This document shows positions 9,214 to 20,456 of a DNA stretch of 56,640 nt, piece by piece. Numbering within the stretch: position 1 is the first letter of the stretch; each line of letters starts with the position of its first letter. The translations under genes were made by a program, and so were the position numbers. Source of the stretch: Lactifluus volemus (taxonomy: Eukaryota; Basidiomycota; Agaricomycetes; Russulales; Russulaceae); the NCBI GenBank assembly GCA_022376515.1, contig WTXI01000236.1, positions 1 to 56,640 of the forward strand, in the 5' to 3' direction. The notes beneath the pieces are model-generated. The model was not told the DNA's origin and made no database searches. It saw only the letters and a list, made by a program, of their open reading frames with translations.

Positions 9214-12200
9214 TTAGATAAGTTGTGGTAATGTACTAGTAGCCCAATTTGATCCATAAGCAAAATCTGAGAGATCAAGCCGTGTCTCATGTTTACCTGC
9301 AATGCAGACTATGCTGGGTCTATGAAGGCATGGTCTATGTAGCTCAGGAATCCAAAGCACAAGTTCATCCTCTTCTCCGTGTAACCAACCGTCATCGTCG
9401 ATCAAGGGGTCCGTAAATTGATCCTTAATATTTCCGGTCATGGTTACGGTCTCCACATGAATTGTGCCGTTGTCTGAAGCTGAGGCAATATGTCCTGTTG
9501 TGGCATCCCACACCCGAATCGTGCTATCAAGTGAGCCCGATGTGATCCGCTCCCCATCCGGTGAGAATGCAACAGATCTGACACAATCGATGTGTCCAGT
9601 AAATGGGCCGGCTATAATCTGTCCTGTTGTGGCATCCCACACCCGAATCGTGAGATCATCCGAGCCCGATACGATCCGCTCCCCATCCGGTGAGAATGCA
9701 ACAGATGTGACACAATCAGTGTGTCCAGTAAATGGGCCGGCTATAATCTGTCCTGTTGTGGCATCCCACACAATCGTGCCAACAAGTGAGCCCGATGTGA
9801 ACCGCTCCCCGTCCGGTGAGAATGCAACAGATGTGACATAATCGGTGTGTCCAGTAAATGGGCCGGCTATAATCTGTCCTGTTGTGGCATCCCACACCCG
9901 AATCGTGTCATCATCCGAGCCCGATACGATCCGCTCCCCATCTGGTGAGAATGCAACAGATGTGACATAATCGGTGTGTCCAGTAAATGGGCCGGCTATA
10001 GTCTGTCCTGTTGTGGCATCCCACACCCGAATCGTGTGATCAAAAGAGCCCGATGTGATCCGCTCCCCGTCCGGTGAGAATGCAACAGATGTGACATAAT
10101 CGGTGTGTCCAGTAAATGGGCCGGCTATTATCTGTCCTGTTGTGGCATCCCACACCCGAATCGTGCCATCAAGTGAGCCCGATGTGATCCGCTCCCCGTC
10201 CGGTGAGAATGCAACAGATCTGACATCATCGGTGTGTCCAGTAAATGGGCTGGCTATAATCTGTCCTGTTATGGCATCCCACACCCGAATCGTGCGATCA
10301 GAAGAGCCCGATGCGATACACTCCCCGTCCGGCGAGAATGCAACACAATTGACAATGTCGTCATGTGCCTCAATCGTCATTTCCAATTCAGGCCAATGGG
10401 ACAACTGCCCGCGTTCCAACCTCAATGTCCGAGGAAATTCGGGAAGGTATTGATGAAGGATCTGGGAAGAAGCTGGCGCGAAAGGCAGGGCAGAGACGTA
10501 GATATGTGGTGCACTTCGAGCCACCGCCTTTCCGAAATACCGCACGAATGAAGATGCATCCTTCGCCAATCCCAACAAGTTCTTCACTTCCGTTTGTGAA
10601 CGCTATTGCGATTTCACGCGAAAGTCACTACATGTCATATTCAATTATGCGGTGTACATACCTCTCGCAGCAACCATACCGACAGGGATGACAATGCTCG
10701 TGAAGCAAGGCCAACACTGTTCTTGACACTGAGCACCTCCAGCCAAAACAGAAACTTTGTTTCGAAGAAAGATCGAAGCTTTTTGAGGACCTCGTGATCG
10801 AAGGCAAGACGACGACACAAATGATCGCTCCAGTAAATGCAACCATATTGTAGAGCAGACGGAATATATTTGGCGATTCGGGATTCCAAGTCTTGGACGT
10901 CGCTGTTGGCGAGATATGACGACTCGAGTTTGCACATGTTGAATTTGAGGCCATCGAGCATTAAACCAAGGCAGGAATGTGACAAGTCATGGTGGGCATC
11001 CACAAGATCGACATAAAACACGTTGCTCGTCTTACTAGTCAGAAAGTCACGGAATGATGTATGGAGGGGAAGGATGGGGCCCGTTTGATCAAGGGAAGTG
11101 ACGTTACTCAGCAGCGAGCCGAGGCAGCGGAGAATTCTGAGGACCTGGTTGGAATCTTCGGGGTGAACAACGGGTGCATGCTGTCGCAGAGCAATCAAAG
11201 AGTTGATGGAGAGGGGTTCGATAGCGGCAAAAAGTTGTCCCATGATGGACCGAAACAGAACTTGAGCTTTATCTAAATCAAAGTACCCTTGGAGCACTTC
11301 TTCATACAGGTTGTCCAGCGGACCTTCACCACTGCGACCTCGAGAGGGTGCCAACAGGCGCTGTACACATTCGTTGTAGCTAAGGCCAAGACTGGCATGG
11401 CTGTTTATGAAACCACATGCAATGGCTGCCCATTGAAACAAGCCCTGTGACGCCTGCAGTAGCTTGCTACCATAGTCTTTGAACACGTCCTCGCGGAGCT
11501 TGCTCTGAATATACAAGCTAATATCTTGTTTCGTATTGGCAGCCAGGTCGTCGTCATCCATGTACAGTGTATGGACGGACTCCGCCTTGAAGAATGCCTG
11601 TTCGATGTCATCTTCCGACCTCGACGTGATGAGGATGCGAACGTTCGACGGGAGGTCAATGAGACGTTGGGCAAGAAACGTATGCAGTGGATTTCCGCCA
11701 ATTGTGATACCACTCTCGTCCAAACCATCGATGATGATGAGAATTGGATCATCAAGTGGTACGCTCTTGAGTGGATTTAAGAGGAGCCGTGTAAAAAGTC
11801 TACGAGGATCTCGGGTAGTCCCAAAAGATGGATCACTTGCAATGGCCCTCTTGAGGGCGAGCTTGAACTGAGGATAGCGATCGGAGAGGCCGCGAGCAAG
11901 CGTCGTAAAGAAATGATAAGCTTCGTCGTTGGACTCCTTGGCTTTCTCCTTCCGCACAAAAGCAACATAAGAACCGAGATACCGTGACGTCTCGTCGAAT
12001 CGAAGTGCGATCTCATGCGCAATGGAGGACTTTCCCGTGCCTGCCTGGCCAAGGAGAAGGAGGCCGCGGTCGGATTCGGGATTCTTGACCCACTCGACGA
12101 TGTGGTCCAAGAAGTGTTTGCGTGTGTCTCGATAACAGCCCTGCCTATCTGTGAATCGCCATCCTCCCAAAAGAGGGCTTTCCCCGATTATTGCATTCAA

Positions 12201-13843
12201 TTCTATTTTACTCTTGTTAAACCGAAGATCGATGGCTTTGTGACTGTGAGAATGACGTACCAGTATCCGATGCTTGATTCGACATATCCGTTTCCTCAGG
12301 GACAGGAGCGACAGTGGGGAGCGCAACATGTGTGGTGAATTGTCCTCGTAGATCTCGTAGTTGGACAACGGCCTTGCGGAGGCGTTCGACATTGTTCGAA
12401 GCCAGGTTTGCTGAAAATCACATGTTGATAAGAGGCGATGAGAGAGGTCAGTTCAGGATAACGTACCGACTGCATCCGTCTTGGCACTCGATCCGGCGGC
12501 AAACGCGCACGATCTGATAGAACCGGCACATTCGGAGACGCACTTCAGCATCTCAATGAGAATTTTTGCTTGCATTGATCCTGTTTGGATGTTCCTCAAA
12601 CCGTCCTCATTTGTAAATTCAAATGCGTTTAGTATCGCCTCAAGTAGTGATCGGAAGTCGCCGTCATGCTGTAACTTGTGTACAAAGTCCTGCCAACAAG
12701 CCAAAAAACGGGTGAGCGTTCTATTTCATCCAACAAGGCAAGGGAGCACACATCGGGAATGTTGGAGAGCTGAGCCGATGTCGATCGGGCACGCTGAGGG
12801 GCAGTAGTTAGCTCGGTGAATAGTAGAGAAGAAAGGTATGGGACATACTTCTTTGACGATTGGACTGACGGTGTCCACCACCTGCTTCATAACATCAACG
12901 GCACTTTTCCATATTGTGACCGTATCCATAGCTTCCTCAGCGCGATCGGGATGACTTGACATCCCCGGCTGGCTGTCCGGCACTGTTCCCACACGAGTGC
13001 CGCTGCCGCTGCCAACGAGATGGTCACCCATCTCAGATCGAGGAGCAGCAACTGTTGTGGGTTGCGCAGTTTCGGCGTCAGATTGGACAATGTGAGGTGG
13101 AGCGCCTCCTTCAGTGACAGGATTGTCCGGTATGAGATTCGGTGTGCTGACTGTCGCTGTCCGAGAGGAACTTGCGTTTGAAGACACTGTGACCATTAAG
13201 ACTGTGGCTGGCGCCTTTGTCTGTTTCGAATGCCAGTGTCCATCTGCATTCCCGAAAATAATGTCGAGTTCTACATGTAGGGTGCTCAGCCAGAAGCGTG
13301 AGTAAAGTTCCAAACAATCATGTGACGAACCGCGAGTTGGTTCACAGGCTATCTTCTGATTTCCGATAAGAATGTCTTTCGCTTTGGGCCTTTCCACATA
13401 AAGCGACACTGTGAGATCAGATTGGGATTGTACAATGCTGCTGGAGACTCAGCCGTAGATAGAAATAAAATATGGGAATTTCTCACAAGGTGTCTAGATT
13501 CTCGTTCCATTCTACGATATTCTCCCTTCTCTGCACGGGTCGTGTCCGCCTCGTCGTCGCCCCGCAAGTCACTGCGACATAAAAATTTGCTTTCCTCCAG
13601 AGGAGGGTCTTGAGACGCGGAGGGTTGCGCGCTCTGAGGACTGGCAGGGGAAACAGATTTAGTACCTCTCAGAGCATGATCACAAAGGGAGTACGTACCA
13701 GTGACCCTGAGCGAATGCGAGCCTGGTTGCGTTGAGGTGACCTGAGCGTGGCTGCTGCCAGTGTGCCTCATGTCGGAGATTTGAGAACCTGAACTGTAGT
13801 AATGGTTAACAGCGGGAGACATCGGGATAGGAGACTTTCGCAT
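9214..13843 (-). CDS. NACHT-WD40 NLR (STAND) protein, eight exons, intact
   Basis: STAND NTPases of this type act as intracellular receptors; in fungi some trigger heterokaryon incompatibility and cell death. I splice 13843-13699, 13640-13487, 13440-12849, 12793-12752, 12689-12467, 12410-12261, 12148-10662 and 10602-9214; the sum is 4182 nt, open throughout (1393 aa), and every intron is GT-AG (46-112 bp). Domains: a C2-like N-terminus in exons 2-3 (NFYVAVTCGATTRRTRP, then SLYVERPKAKDILIG); a helical region (SAVDVMKQVVDTVSPIVKE, then VHKLQHDGDFRSLLEAI); NACHT with Walker A GQAGTGKSS at about 469-477, Walker B ILIIIDGLDE at about 571-580 and ITSR at about 609-612; a linker ending SAPHIYVSALPFAP; then seven WD40 repeats and a partial eighth from about residue 1009. 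The start is the first ATG of exon 1 and could be further upstream. Ligand and effector are unknown. Confidence 0.9.
9493..10371 (-). repeat. WD40 repeat array of NLR, 129-bp units
   Basis: Seven consecutive 129-bp (43-residue) units encode the pattern TGHTDxVxSVAFSPDGER...TIRVWDATTGQIIAGPF, followed by a decayed partial unit. Units 2-7 are almost the same at DNA level. Unit 5 lacks one codon (TIVWD instead of TIRVWD). Differences concentrate after GHTD (D, Y or C, then V, then R or T) and after SGS (LDG, FDH, DDD, LVG, DDL, LDS). Such an array can gain and lose units by unequal exchange, so the unit number may differ between strains or be mis-assembled. Confidence 0.93.
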
Positions 13844-14699
13844 ACGGATGGGGGGTCATCTGGGTAGCTTTTGAAGAGAGTAAGAAAGAGAAAGGCAAGC
13901 AGGAGAGGTTGAGGGTTGTTGAGCCTTAAGGTAACCACGAGCCCTTGCCCGTGTCTGCATTATGCCTTCTAAGGGCACCTTATCTGCACCATCTCACGAT
14001 TCTAAGGGCACCTTGTCTGCGCCATCTCACGCTCAGCGGGCACGTTTGTGATGATCGATAATCATATATCTTCCTGGTTCACTTTCGGTAACTCGAGATT
14101 CCGAGTCTGACCACTTCACGCTTGAATAAAGACAGGGTGCCTTTCTCAAAACGTTATTACCTAGGTGATAAGCGACACTGCAGGATACTGTACTTTACGA
14201 TCCCAAGCCCTACATGAGACAAAGTATGAGTAAACGACGTATTCTATGCACAGTAACGGGGACCCGCGTTGCCCGAGAACTTTTTACGCTTGATCGCTAG
14301 CGACCGTGCGACAGCGATCATGGGAATCTGGATGAGTTGCCTTTCCACATTCGAACAAATCAATTTTTTCACAAATAACAAAGAGGGAGGTTACGGCCAT
14401 GACCAGTTCGTGGGCCGCCACGGAGAGAAGAACGGTGGCCAGTGTTGTACAGGTCAGGCTGATGAGAGGTCAGAGAGGTCACGTCGCGTCGGTTGACTAA
14501 GTCAAGGGTCAAATGAGGGTCATACCTATTTAGGATGTGATCGCGATGCGATTAGATCACTGAATCACAATCGATCGCCGAGCACAAACCGTCGAAACAT
14601 CGTGTACTGAAGTACTATCCCCCTTTAAATTCGGCAACATTAACACCTACTCAAGTGAAGAAAACCTGGAGAGGAGGTATTCAAAACCTGGAAACCGAG
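13844..14699. other. Upstream flank of NLR, no gene seen
   Basis: Apart from the 33-bp tandem unit, I see no coding region, hairpin or repeat relation to the rest of the window. The part next to 13843 presumably holds the NLR promoter on the minus strand. Confidence 0.5.
13967..14032. repeat. Two tandem 33-bp units upstream of NLR
   Basis: Two direct copies of a 33-bp unit beginning TTCTAAGGGCACCTT (starts 13967 and 14000) differ at only a few positions. They lie about 125-190 bp upstream of the NLR start codon, so they could fall within its promoter. No factor-binding motif is recognised. Confidence 0.75.
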
Positions 14700-14958
14700 A
14701 TGGAAGCATATGACATTTTGTGTTCTGACTCAAGCGAGGAGAATGTCGAGGGGAGTAACATCGAGATTCTAGCTATGCAGGTCGACGTTGACTAAAAATC
14801 TTGTATTAATCATATTACCTATCACTTTGTGTCTCCTGCTGCAGCCCACGACTCTTCGCGGGATATTGGACAATATTCGACGCTGCGTGATCCTCAATAT
14901 GGAAGTTTCCCACGGACCCTTGACGCGTCAATCAAAGTCACGATGGGTCGGGGTCTGA
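14700..14958 (+). CDS. Possible small two-exon gene (64 aa), unknown
   Basis: Exon 1 (14700-14780) encodes MEAYDILCSDSSEENVEGSN and a few more residues. A 64-bp intron starts GTCGAC, has a TTGACTAAA branch-like motif and ends CTGCAG. Exon 2 (14845-14958) continues in phase for 37 codons to TGA. The acidic N-terminus and well-formed 3' splice features are suggestive, but the donor is weak, the product is tiny and I recognise no family. It could equally be the relic of a longer gene. Confidence 0.2.
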
Positions 14959-16211
14959 CCTCGTCAGACCCGGGTCATGACAACGCTGACGGTGGCCAAC
15001 ATGGCACGCGACCGCGAAAATCGGTGCGCTGAATCGCTGATCCTTGACCCGTAGACATGTCAAAGCAGAAAGTTGTGCGCTTGTTCCAATCTCATCCCAA
15101 GTTCGTACTCAGCACCAATTGGCTAGTTACCCAGTCCGCGATCGGCGAAACTGAGACCACAGGCAGGGTTCACGTACTATAGAAACTCTGCGAATCCATT
15201 GCATATACAATCTGAGAGTATCTTGTCAGTCACGTTGCGGCTCTGTGCTAAGATATGACGTAGAATAAAAGCAAATATGCTAATATGAACCAGAGGAAGC
15301 ATGGGCGCTAACTGCCATTCTCCCCAGAACCGCCTACAAAAGCTGGGCCACTCGAGCGGCCATCCGCCTACTCGCACTTCCCACAAACATCCCCCGTCCT
15401 CATAGGCTGGAGCCACCTTGGCGCGCCGGTAGGGGAAGTGTAATCCCTCTGCCCTACCCAACCACGCCACGCCACCGGACACATGCATCCGCCGCTTGAC
15501 CCACCTCGTCCCACGACAGCCGGGCTCCCCCTACGCTAGACCGCTCCCGTGGCACAGATGCACCCCCCCCTTCCCGAGAGATCGCTGCACGATCATACAC
15601 GAGGAGCTGAACGGAAATGCCTAATGGAATCTATCTCAAAAAAGGGATTACGAGCAAAATGACCACCTGGCGATTTATTGCAGGGCGATGGGCCCCAACC
15701 CGTGCCAGAATAGTAGATCCCTCTTGACCGGGGCTTCGATTGGTTTCAATCAATGACAAGAGCTCGTCACACAGCCCACCATCCTCGGCCCAGCGGCCTA
15801 GTATAGGGATACGGCCTTCCAGGCTCTGACAGATGCAGTCGAAATGGCCAAAAAACCAGCTCCTATTCACCTCCCACGTCCAATCTGTAATCGTGTACAT
15901 AGCTGACCATCACATCATCTCTTGGTGTCAGATCACCGACAGGCACGACAACCGTGACGTGGCCGCGTGCAAAGTCGTCTGCGATATAATCGCAGTCATA
16001 CATCCCGCCACCTCGGCCTCAATACGTTGGGTCCCAGGCCCAGCAACTTCAGACCCCTGAACTGTCTCCAAGAAATCGCGACCGAAGCGACGGCTACAGC
16101 AGACCCGGCCCCCACCATAACAGCTCCGGCCTAGCGCGCCCTCCACCGACCCCCTTCCGGCCAACCTCCATACTTTATGCTGAGCATTTCCAACCCCGCC
16201 CAGCCAGTCTT
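14959..16211. other. Gene-poor stretch, nothing firm
   Basis: No frame longer than about 100 codons carries a recognisable domain on either strand. The right half is C-rich on + and may be the eroded upstream part of the LINE relic at 16.2 kb, but no reverse-transcriptase motif could be read in it. Confidence 0.4.
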
Positions 16212-16605
16212 TTGCACAGCCATCAGATTACTCAACGGAACACGCCTCCACAGGTGAGTTGCAACGCGAGACACCATCCCCGCGCCCCCGACCCGCACGA
16301 CTGCCAGTGTGGGCTGATAGACATCCAGACCCCCAGTCGTGTCATTCCCCGCTTCAGGGCGGCACGCGAACGCATCCTCAAACTGGCCTCACCTACGATT
16401 ACCCAACATCTCTCTTTGGGGCGAGAAAGGGTGGGGAAGCGCTAACGAAGTTCATCGAAGAAACGCAACCATGCGTCCGGTCCCGACGCCGGCCCGCAGA
16501 GGCCCACGGCTAAACGCCTCGGGCGATCGCCCGCCGTCATCGACCCACCCCACACATCCCCACTTTAAATACAGTTTACTTAACCCCGTCACCAAGCCGT
16601 GTTAA
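16212..16605 (+). mobile_element. Second LINE relic, C-terminal zinc-knuckle region
   Basis: Two overlapping frames together show the C-terminal tail of a fungal LINE polyprotein: HDCQCGLIDIQTPSRVI and FRAARERILKLASPTIT in one frame, then TSLFGARKGGEALTKFIEE ending at a stop in another. The C-x-C followed by a conserved helix is the usual post-RNase H tail. It belongs to a different LINE lineage from the element at 1-3077. No poly(A) and no 5' domains are evident, so it is an old fragment. Confidence 0.6.
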
Positions 16606-17390
16606 TTGGGCCAATTTACGCGACTGGGCAAAGTCTTTGTTACATGTAAACATATTGCGCTATAGCAATGTAGATTCTAAATGATCAAAAATGTCCTCGT
16701 GAAGGACTGCTCCGGGCTCTGACTAGTGGAGGGTAAAATGAAAGTCTCGGTGATAGTATAAAGCATGTCAAAAGTTGTGACTATCTTTTCAAACACGTAT
16801 AGGGGTCGGGTAATCGCAAACACCCAACGCAGCGACCAAGACGAACCACTCTATATGCGGGGAAACTCGAGCTTATATGCGGCCAGCGCACGCGTTGTGG
16901 CCTGAGATAACCAGCTCCAATTCGAGCTCTGACTATTCCGCAGCAAGGGCTGAGATCTGTGAATCTGGATGATCTACGAGTGGATGAGATGCCAGTTATG
17001 TTATTGGGCGCGGGATCTGCGAAGAGCAGTAGAATTGGGCACTTCTTCGTATGAGGTGGTCACACCGTCAGGCACCTCTATAGTGCCAGATGACGACGAA
17101 CTTGTTTCGGTACCATTTCTATCTGAGTCTGCTTCTCGCTCAGGTCCTCTCGGAGGCGCTGCCTCGTATCGGAGATTGCCCTCTCCCACCCCCATTAACC
17201 CGAGGTGTCGCAACACGAAGCTGTTTCGCAGATTGGGAGGGAATACGAAACAAGGCAGCGTGGAGTCAGGAAGCCGGATTTCTCCCAGGGCCATCGGCTA
17301 TTAGATATGCGATCAGCTTGTCACACCGGAGCTCGTCGCACTTCTCCGATCGACTTTTTTTTACCCGCGCCCCATTATGGCAAAAAGTAA
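16606..17390. other. No supported gene
   Basis: A 111-codon frame (16969-17304 +) and an antisense frame of similar length overlap here. Neither shows a domain, and neither connects by good splice sites to a neighbour. I see no repeats linking this stretch to other parts of the window. Confidence 0.4.
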
Positions 17391-17775
17391 ACCAACCCTG
17401 TCAAAATCTCCGAGGCCGAAGTTCGCGAGCGTCCTTCTCAAAAAATCCCAAACATCATCTGTCTCATCGACAATCGGACTCTCCGCGTCGCAGTCAAAAA
17501 CGCCTCAGTTGCCGGACGGCTGACCTACTGCGATGATTGTATTCCATACCGATTTGCTCAACAAGGACATTTTCTGCCGAGCCTGGTCGAACTGGCGAAG
17601 TGGGTCAGGGATGACGATGGCCAGACGAAGGATTCCACTCCAACCGACTTCCAGAGTCGGTCTCACGTACCAAAAGTCTCTTCAGCGCAGATCAGGTATG
17701 ACATTTGGTGCTGGATGAGTCTGGTGTCATATGGGTATTACAGATACAACAGGGATCCCGAAAAACAACAAATGG
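17391..17775 (+). pseudogene. Unassigned exon-like open frame, no start codon
   Basis: A frame stays open for 143 codons from just after a TAA at 17388 to a TAA at 17820, with no ATG in its first 100 codons. It reads like real protein (NIICLIDNRTLRVAVKNASV, YCDDCIPYRFAQQGHFLP, YDIWCWMSLVSYGYYRYN), and a consensus donor GTGAGT follows ATG at 17775, with a possible acceptor ATACAG near 17840. I do not recognise the family. Given the condensin fragment 500 bp away, it may be an exon of another captured gene. It could also be a real gene with an upstream exon I missed. Confidence 0.35.
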
Positions 17776-18269
17776 TGAGTGCGAGAATACAGATAAGGAA
17801 ACTTGAACGAGGAAAGTTGTAAAGCTCGGGCCCATACAGTGCGTCGGAGGTGTAGGATGAATCATTCCTTCTCTTCGTCTGTGCTTGCCTGTCTTTTCCG
17901 TGCTGCTGTGTGGATGGACCGACAAATGTAAAACGTTCAGCTACGGTAAGCGAAATTCAGGATGAATTAATACGCACTCTGGCCGCGGCTTTCTTGCCTT
18001 CCACACGCTTCTCAAACGCTTGGTCTTCCAGGCCTTGCCTCCGGCTCTCTTCCAAAGCCTATACACACACATATATAAATCAGTGTCACGTATATGAAAC
18101 GAAACACCACAATTACGAGAAACGCACGGATTTTGAACTCGTTTAGCTCAGTTCGCAGCTTTATTAGATCGAACCTTCATCGGAAAGAAGAAAATAGTCA
18201 ATTTATGAGCGATCTTTTTTTGTTAAAATGTTTATTTTGGGAATGGGAGAAAGGGAATCATACCTCGAC
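17776..18269. other. No supported gene
   Basis: Contains only short frames. One minus-strand stretch (about 18060-17968) reads as a charged helix (LEESRRQGLEDQAFEKRVEG) ending at a stop, which could be the last exon of something, but nothing upstream supports it. Confidence 0.35.
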
Positions 18270-18562
18270 AGGATCCCATCAGCGTGTTCTTCTTCACCAC
18301 CAAGTCCTTTTCGGACAACCCCTGGTACAACTCATCGCTGTTCTCAAGGACGATCGTGCTGAAAGAGACCGCGACGTCACCGAACGCGATCGCGATGTTA
18401 CTCCGGATGTTCGGGTCCCTCGACGTCTCTAGGATGGGGAAGAGCAGGGGATGGTTTGCGTCGCAAATTTGCGAGCTCACTTGGAGGAACTTGCTGAACG
18501 AGAGTGTCGCCACTGCCCGCAGCATCGCGTTCTGTCCAAAAACATTTGGTTGACGCGGAGCG
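18270..18562 (-). pseudogene. YCS4: Condensin complex subunit 1 fragment (late HEAT region)
   Basis: A single open exon piece encodes a conserved late HEAT segment of condensin subunit 1: MLRAVATLSFSKFLQVSSQI, then LETSRDPNIRSNIAIAFGD and ENSDELYQGLSEKDLVVKKN, ending at NTLM. After that point the sequence departs from the family. There is no frame damage inside it. The piece comes from a later part of the protein than the fragment at 7836-8765, yet on this strand it lies upstream of it. The two are therefore rearranged pieces and not one collinear gene. Confidence 0.85.
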
Positions 18563-19118
18563 GGGTAAACCCCATCCAGCAACGAGAAATTTTTCGAAAC
18601 GTTCACTTTTGAAATTTCCGGGAGTTTCCGGACGGGGCGTTTAACAGTTTCCGAGATTTTTCCATTTATTGGGGTTATCAGCAAGGGTTGTCGGTCACGT
18701 ACACACTCATGCACATACTTAACTTATGCAGATCATCTTGGGTCTCTTGGCTAGGATGTGGACTGGAGGTTCAATTATGATTCATATTTTCCTCTCACAT
18801 CCTTGTTTGAGCGGACATGCTAGTAGTGTCGATAATACCTGCGTTTACTATTACATAACTCGACTTGGAGTATGTCTCCGTGATAACTCGAAGGATTAAT
18901 TGATGAAGTGTGGGTAACATGTGAGCGTTGGAATGCTAATAGCAGGAGGCATTGCAAAAAAATGAACAGCAGGTGTAGCCACTGGCAGGAACAATATGTG
19001 GTTGTAGACAATACTGGGTGCTAAGCGTTGAAGAGTAAAGAATAAGAGCGCTCAGTTATCATCACGTTGATTAGACAGTGATAGGATGATCGGAACGCCG
19101 ACATTGGGCAAAGGATAG
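18563..19118. other. 3' flank of F-box gene, nothing seen
   Basis: No coding signal or repeat found. The right end should contain the terminator of the minus-strand F-box gene. Confidence 0.45.
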
Positions 19119-20456
19119 CTATATGCTCTGCTGCTCATCACGGTATTCATCTCCAAAATACTTGCGAATGTAGAGATTTTGAAGTGTGGGTAACACCTCC
19201 GTGATACTTTCCCTAGTGAGCTCTTGCAGCGACGACATGACGCTAGGAAAAAGTAGCGTCCGGACATTAGTGAATAGGTGGAAAAGCTCCGGCCATTCAC
19301 TATCGTCCATGGCAAACTCAAAAGGACGAAAGGATGGACCGTTGAGTATGTTGAGCTCCGTAATGCTGGAAAGTAGAGACAAAGCCTGGGTGCATATCTG
19401 TGTGATAGACGAGACTTGCCAACCTTGCTCTTCGTCTTGATGACGGACCTCTAGCTCAAGAGTTCTGGGTGGATTAACTCCCTCTACCTGATGAAGTTTG
19501 ATGTTGACGTGATTATAGTCAAGTGTGACCTCCGCACGATTGAATGCCCCAAGCGTCCAAGCATGGTAGATAACTTGTCGGATGTCAGAGGTAGTCTGTG
19601 CCAAGAACGTAATGGTTAAAGTTTCGAGTTGAGGGGCATCGATCTGGGCCAGGAGTTCCTCTGAGTATTCGTCGATACCCAAAAACGTGAATTCTGCGAG
19701 AGCGGGGAGGACGGCGCGTGTCGGTAGAGGTGGAAGTCGAGTTGTTTCAGATATATCTAGATAGTGGAGTTCAATGTGAAGGTACGTGAGCTTGGTTAGG
19801 GCTGAGAGGCCTGTGGCCATCGCCTTGGGTGAAATATAATCAAGATTTAGAAGGAAGAGCTCGGAAAGATTGTTGGAAGAGGAAAGAAGTTGAGGTAACG
19901 TCAGAATTGTGAGCTCCTCCAAATAGACTGATCGTAGACGTGGGGCGGAAATCTCTAATAACTGAACGGGAAAGGGATACCACAGAGTTGATTGAAGGCG
20001 AAGAGTCGTCAGTGCAGGGAATGGCTTCTGCATCGTCGCTGTGTCCAATACACATTCTGTGAATGGTAGACGGAGATCGATTTCGCATATGCGGTCACGG
20101 TGCTCGAGCGCAGCAATGATGTTATCCCCAAGGTGGCGAGAAAACACTTGGATAGGAAATGGCGGCCAGACATCCAACATCTCCTTCAGAGGAGTGCTCC
20201 GTGTGCAGTAAACACGCAAATGGAGACGTAGTGGGGACGAAAACAGGACGTATCGCCATCTTTGGCATACTTGTGCCAGCTTTCGCCATGTCCTTGGCCA
20301 TGCCCCCGACCACATCTCCGGGTCCGTCCACACTTGTACCGGCGACGCTTCCATGGACATTTCTCGGCAGAGGTCGAAGATTTCTAGGAGAACTTCATCT
20401 GGGAACTCATTGACTGTCACAGGTGGCGAAATCTGTGCGGAATCGTAATCACACAC
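19119..20456 (-). CDS. F-box protein (mushroom type), 445 aa, single exon
   Basis: F-box proteins link substrates to Skp1-cullin ubiquitin ligases; the target here is unknown. The N-terminus carries the F-box: NEFPDEVLLEIFDLCREM (about 16-33), then WRKLAQVCQRWRYVLFSSP (about 57-75), with the usual W-x-x-L-x-x-V-C-x-x-W pattern. The rest (about 100-430) has irregular leucine-rich repeats, for example FPALTTLRLQS, LRSVYLEELTI, LSELFLLNLD and LETLTITFL, as in the large F-box/LRR family of agaric fungi. The frame is uninterrupted, the start is the first ATG, and the length is typical. This is one of only two fully intact non-array genes in the window. There is no operon-like neighbour. Confidence 0.88.
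   Translation of the reverse strand: MCDYDSAQISPPVTVNEFPDEVLLEIFDLCREMSMEASPVQVWTDPEMWSGAWPRTWRKLAQVCQRWRYVLFSSPLRLHLRVYCTRSTPLKEMLDVWPPFPIQVFSRHLGDNIIAALEHRDRICEIDLRLPFTECVLDTATMQKPFPALTTLRLQSTLWYPFPVQLLEISAPRLRSVYLEELTILTLPQLLSSSNNLSELFLLNLDYISPKAMATGLSALTKLTYLHIELHYLDISETTRLPPLPTRAVLPALAEFTFLGIDEYSEELLAQIDAPQLETLTITFLAQTTSDIRQVIYHAWTLGAFNRAEVTLDYNHVNIKLHQVEGVNPPRTLELEVRHQDEEQGWQVSSITQICTQALSLLSSITELNILNGPSFRPFEFAMDDSEWPELFHLFTNVRTLLFPSVMSSLQELTRESITEVLPTLQNLYIRKYFGDEYRDEQQSI

Noticed and set aside
9464..10453. Regularly spaced repeats on + that could be taken for a CRISPR-like array, with open + frames of 116-125 codons
   Set aside because: The 129-bp period is the coding repeat of the WD40 propeller read on the other strand; there are no unique spacers.
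16969..17304. Possible gene with overlapping frames on both strands
   Set aside because: No domain, no splice link and equal-length antisense frame; probably chance.
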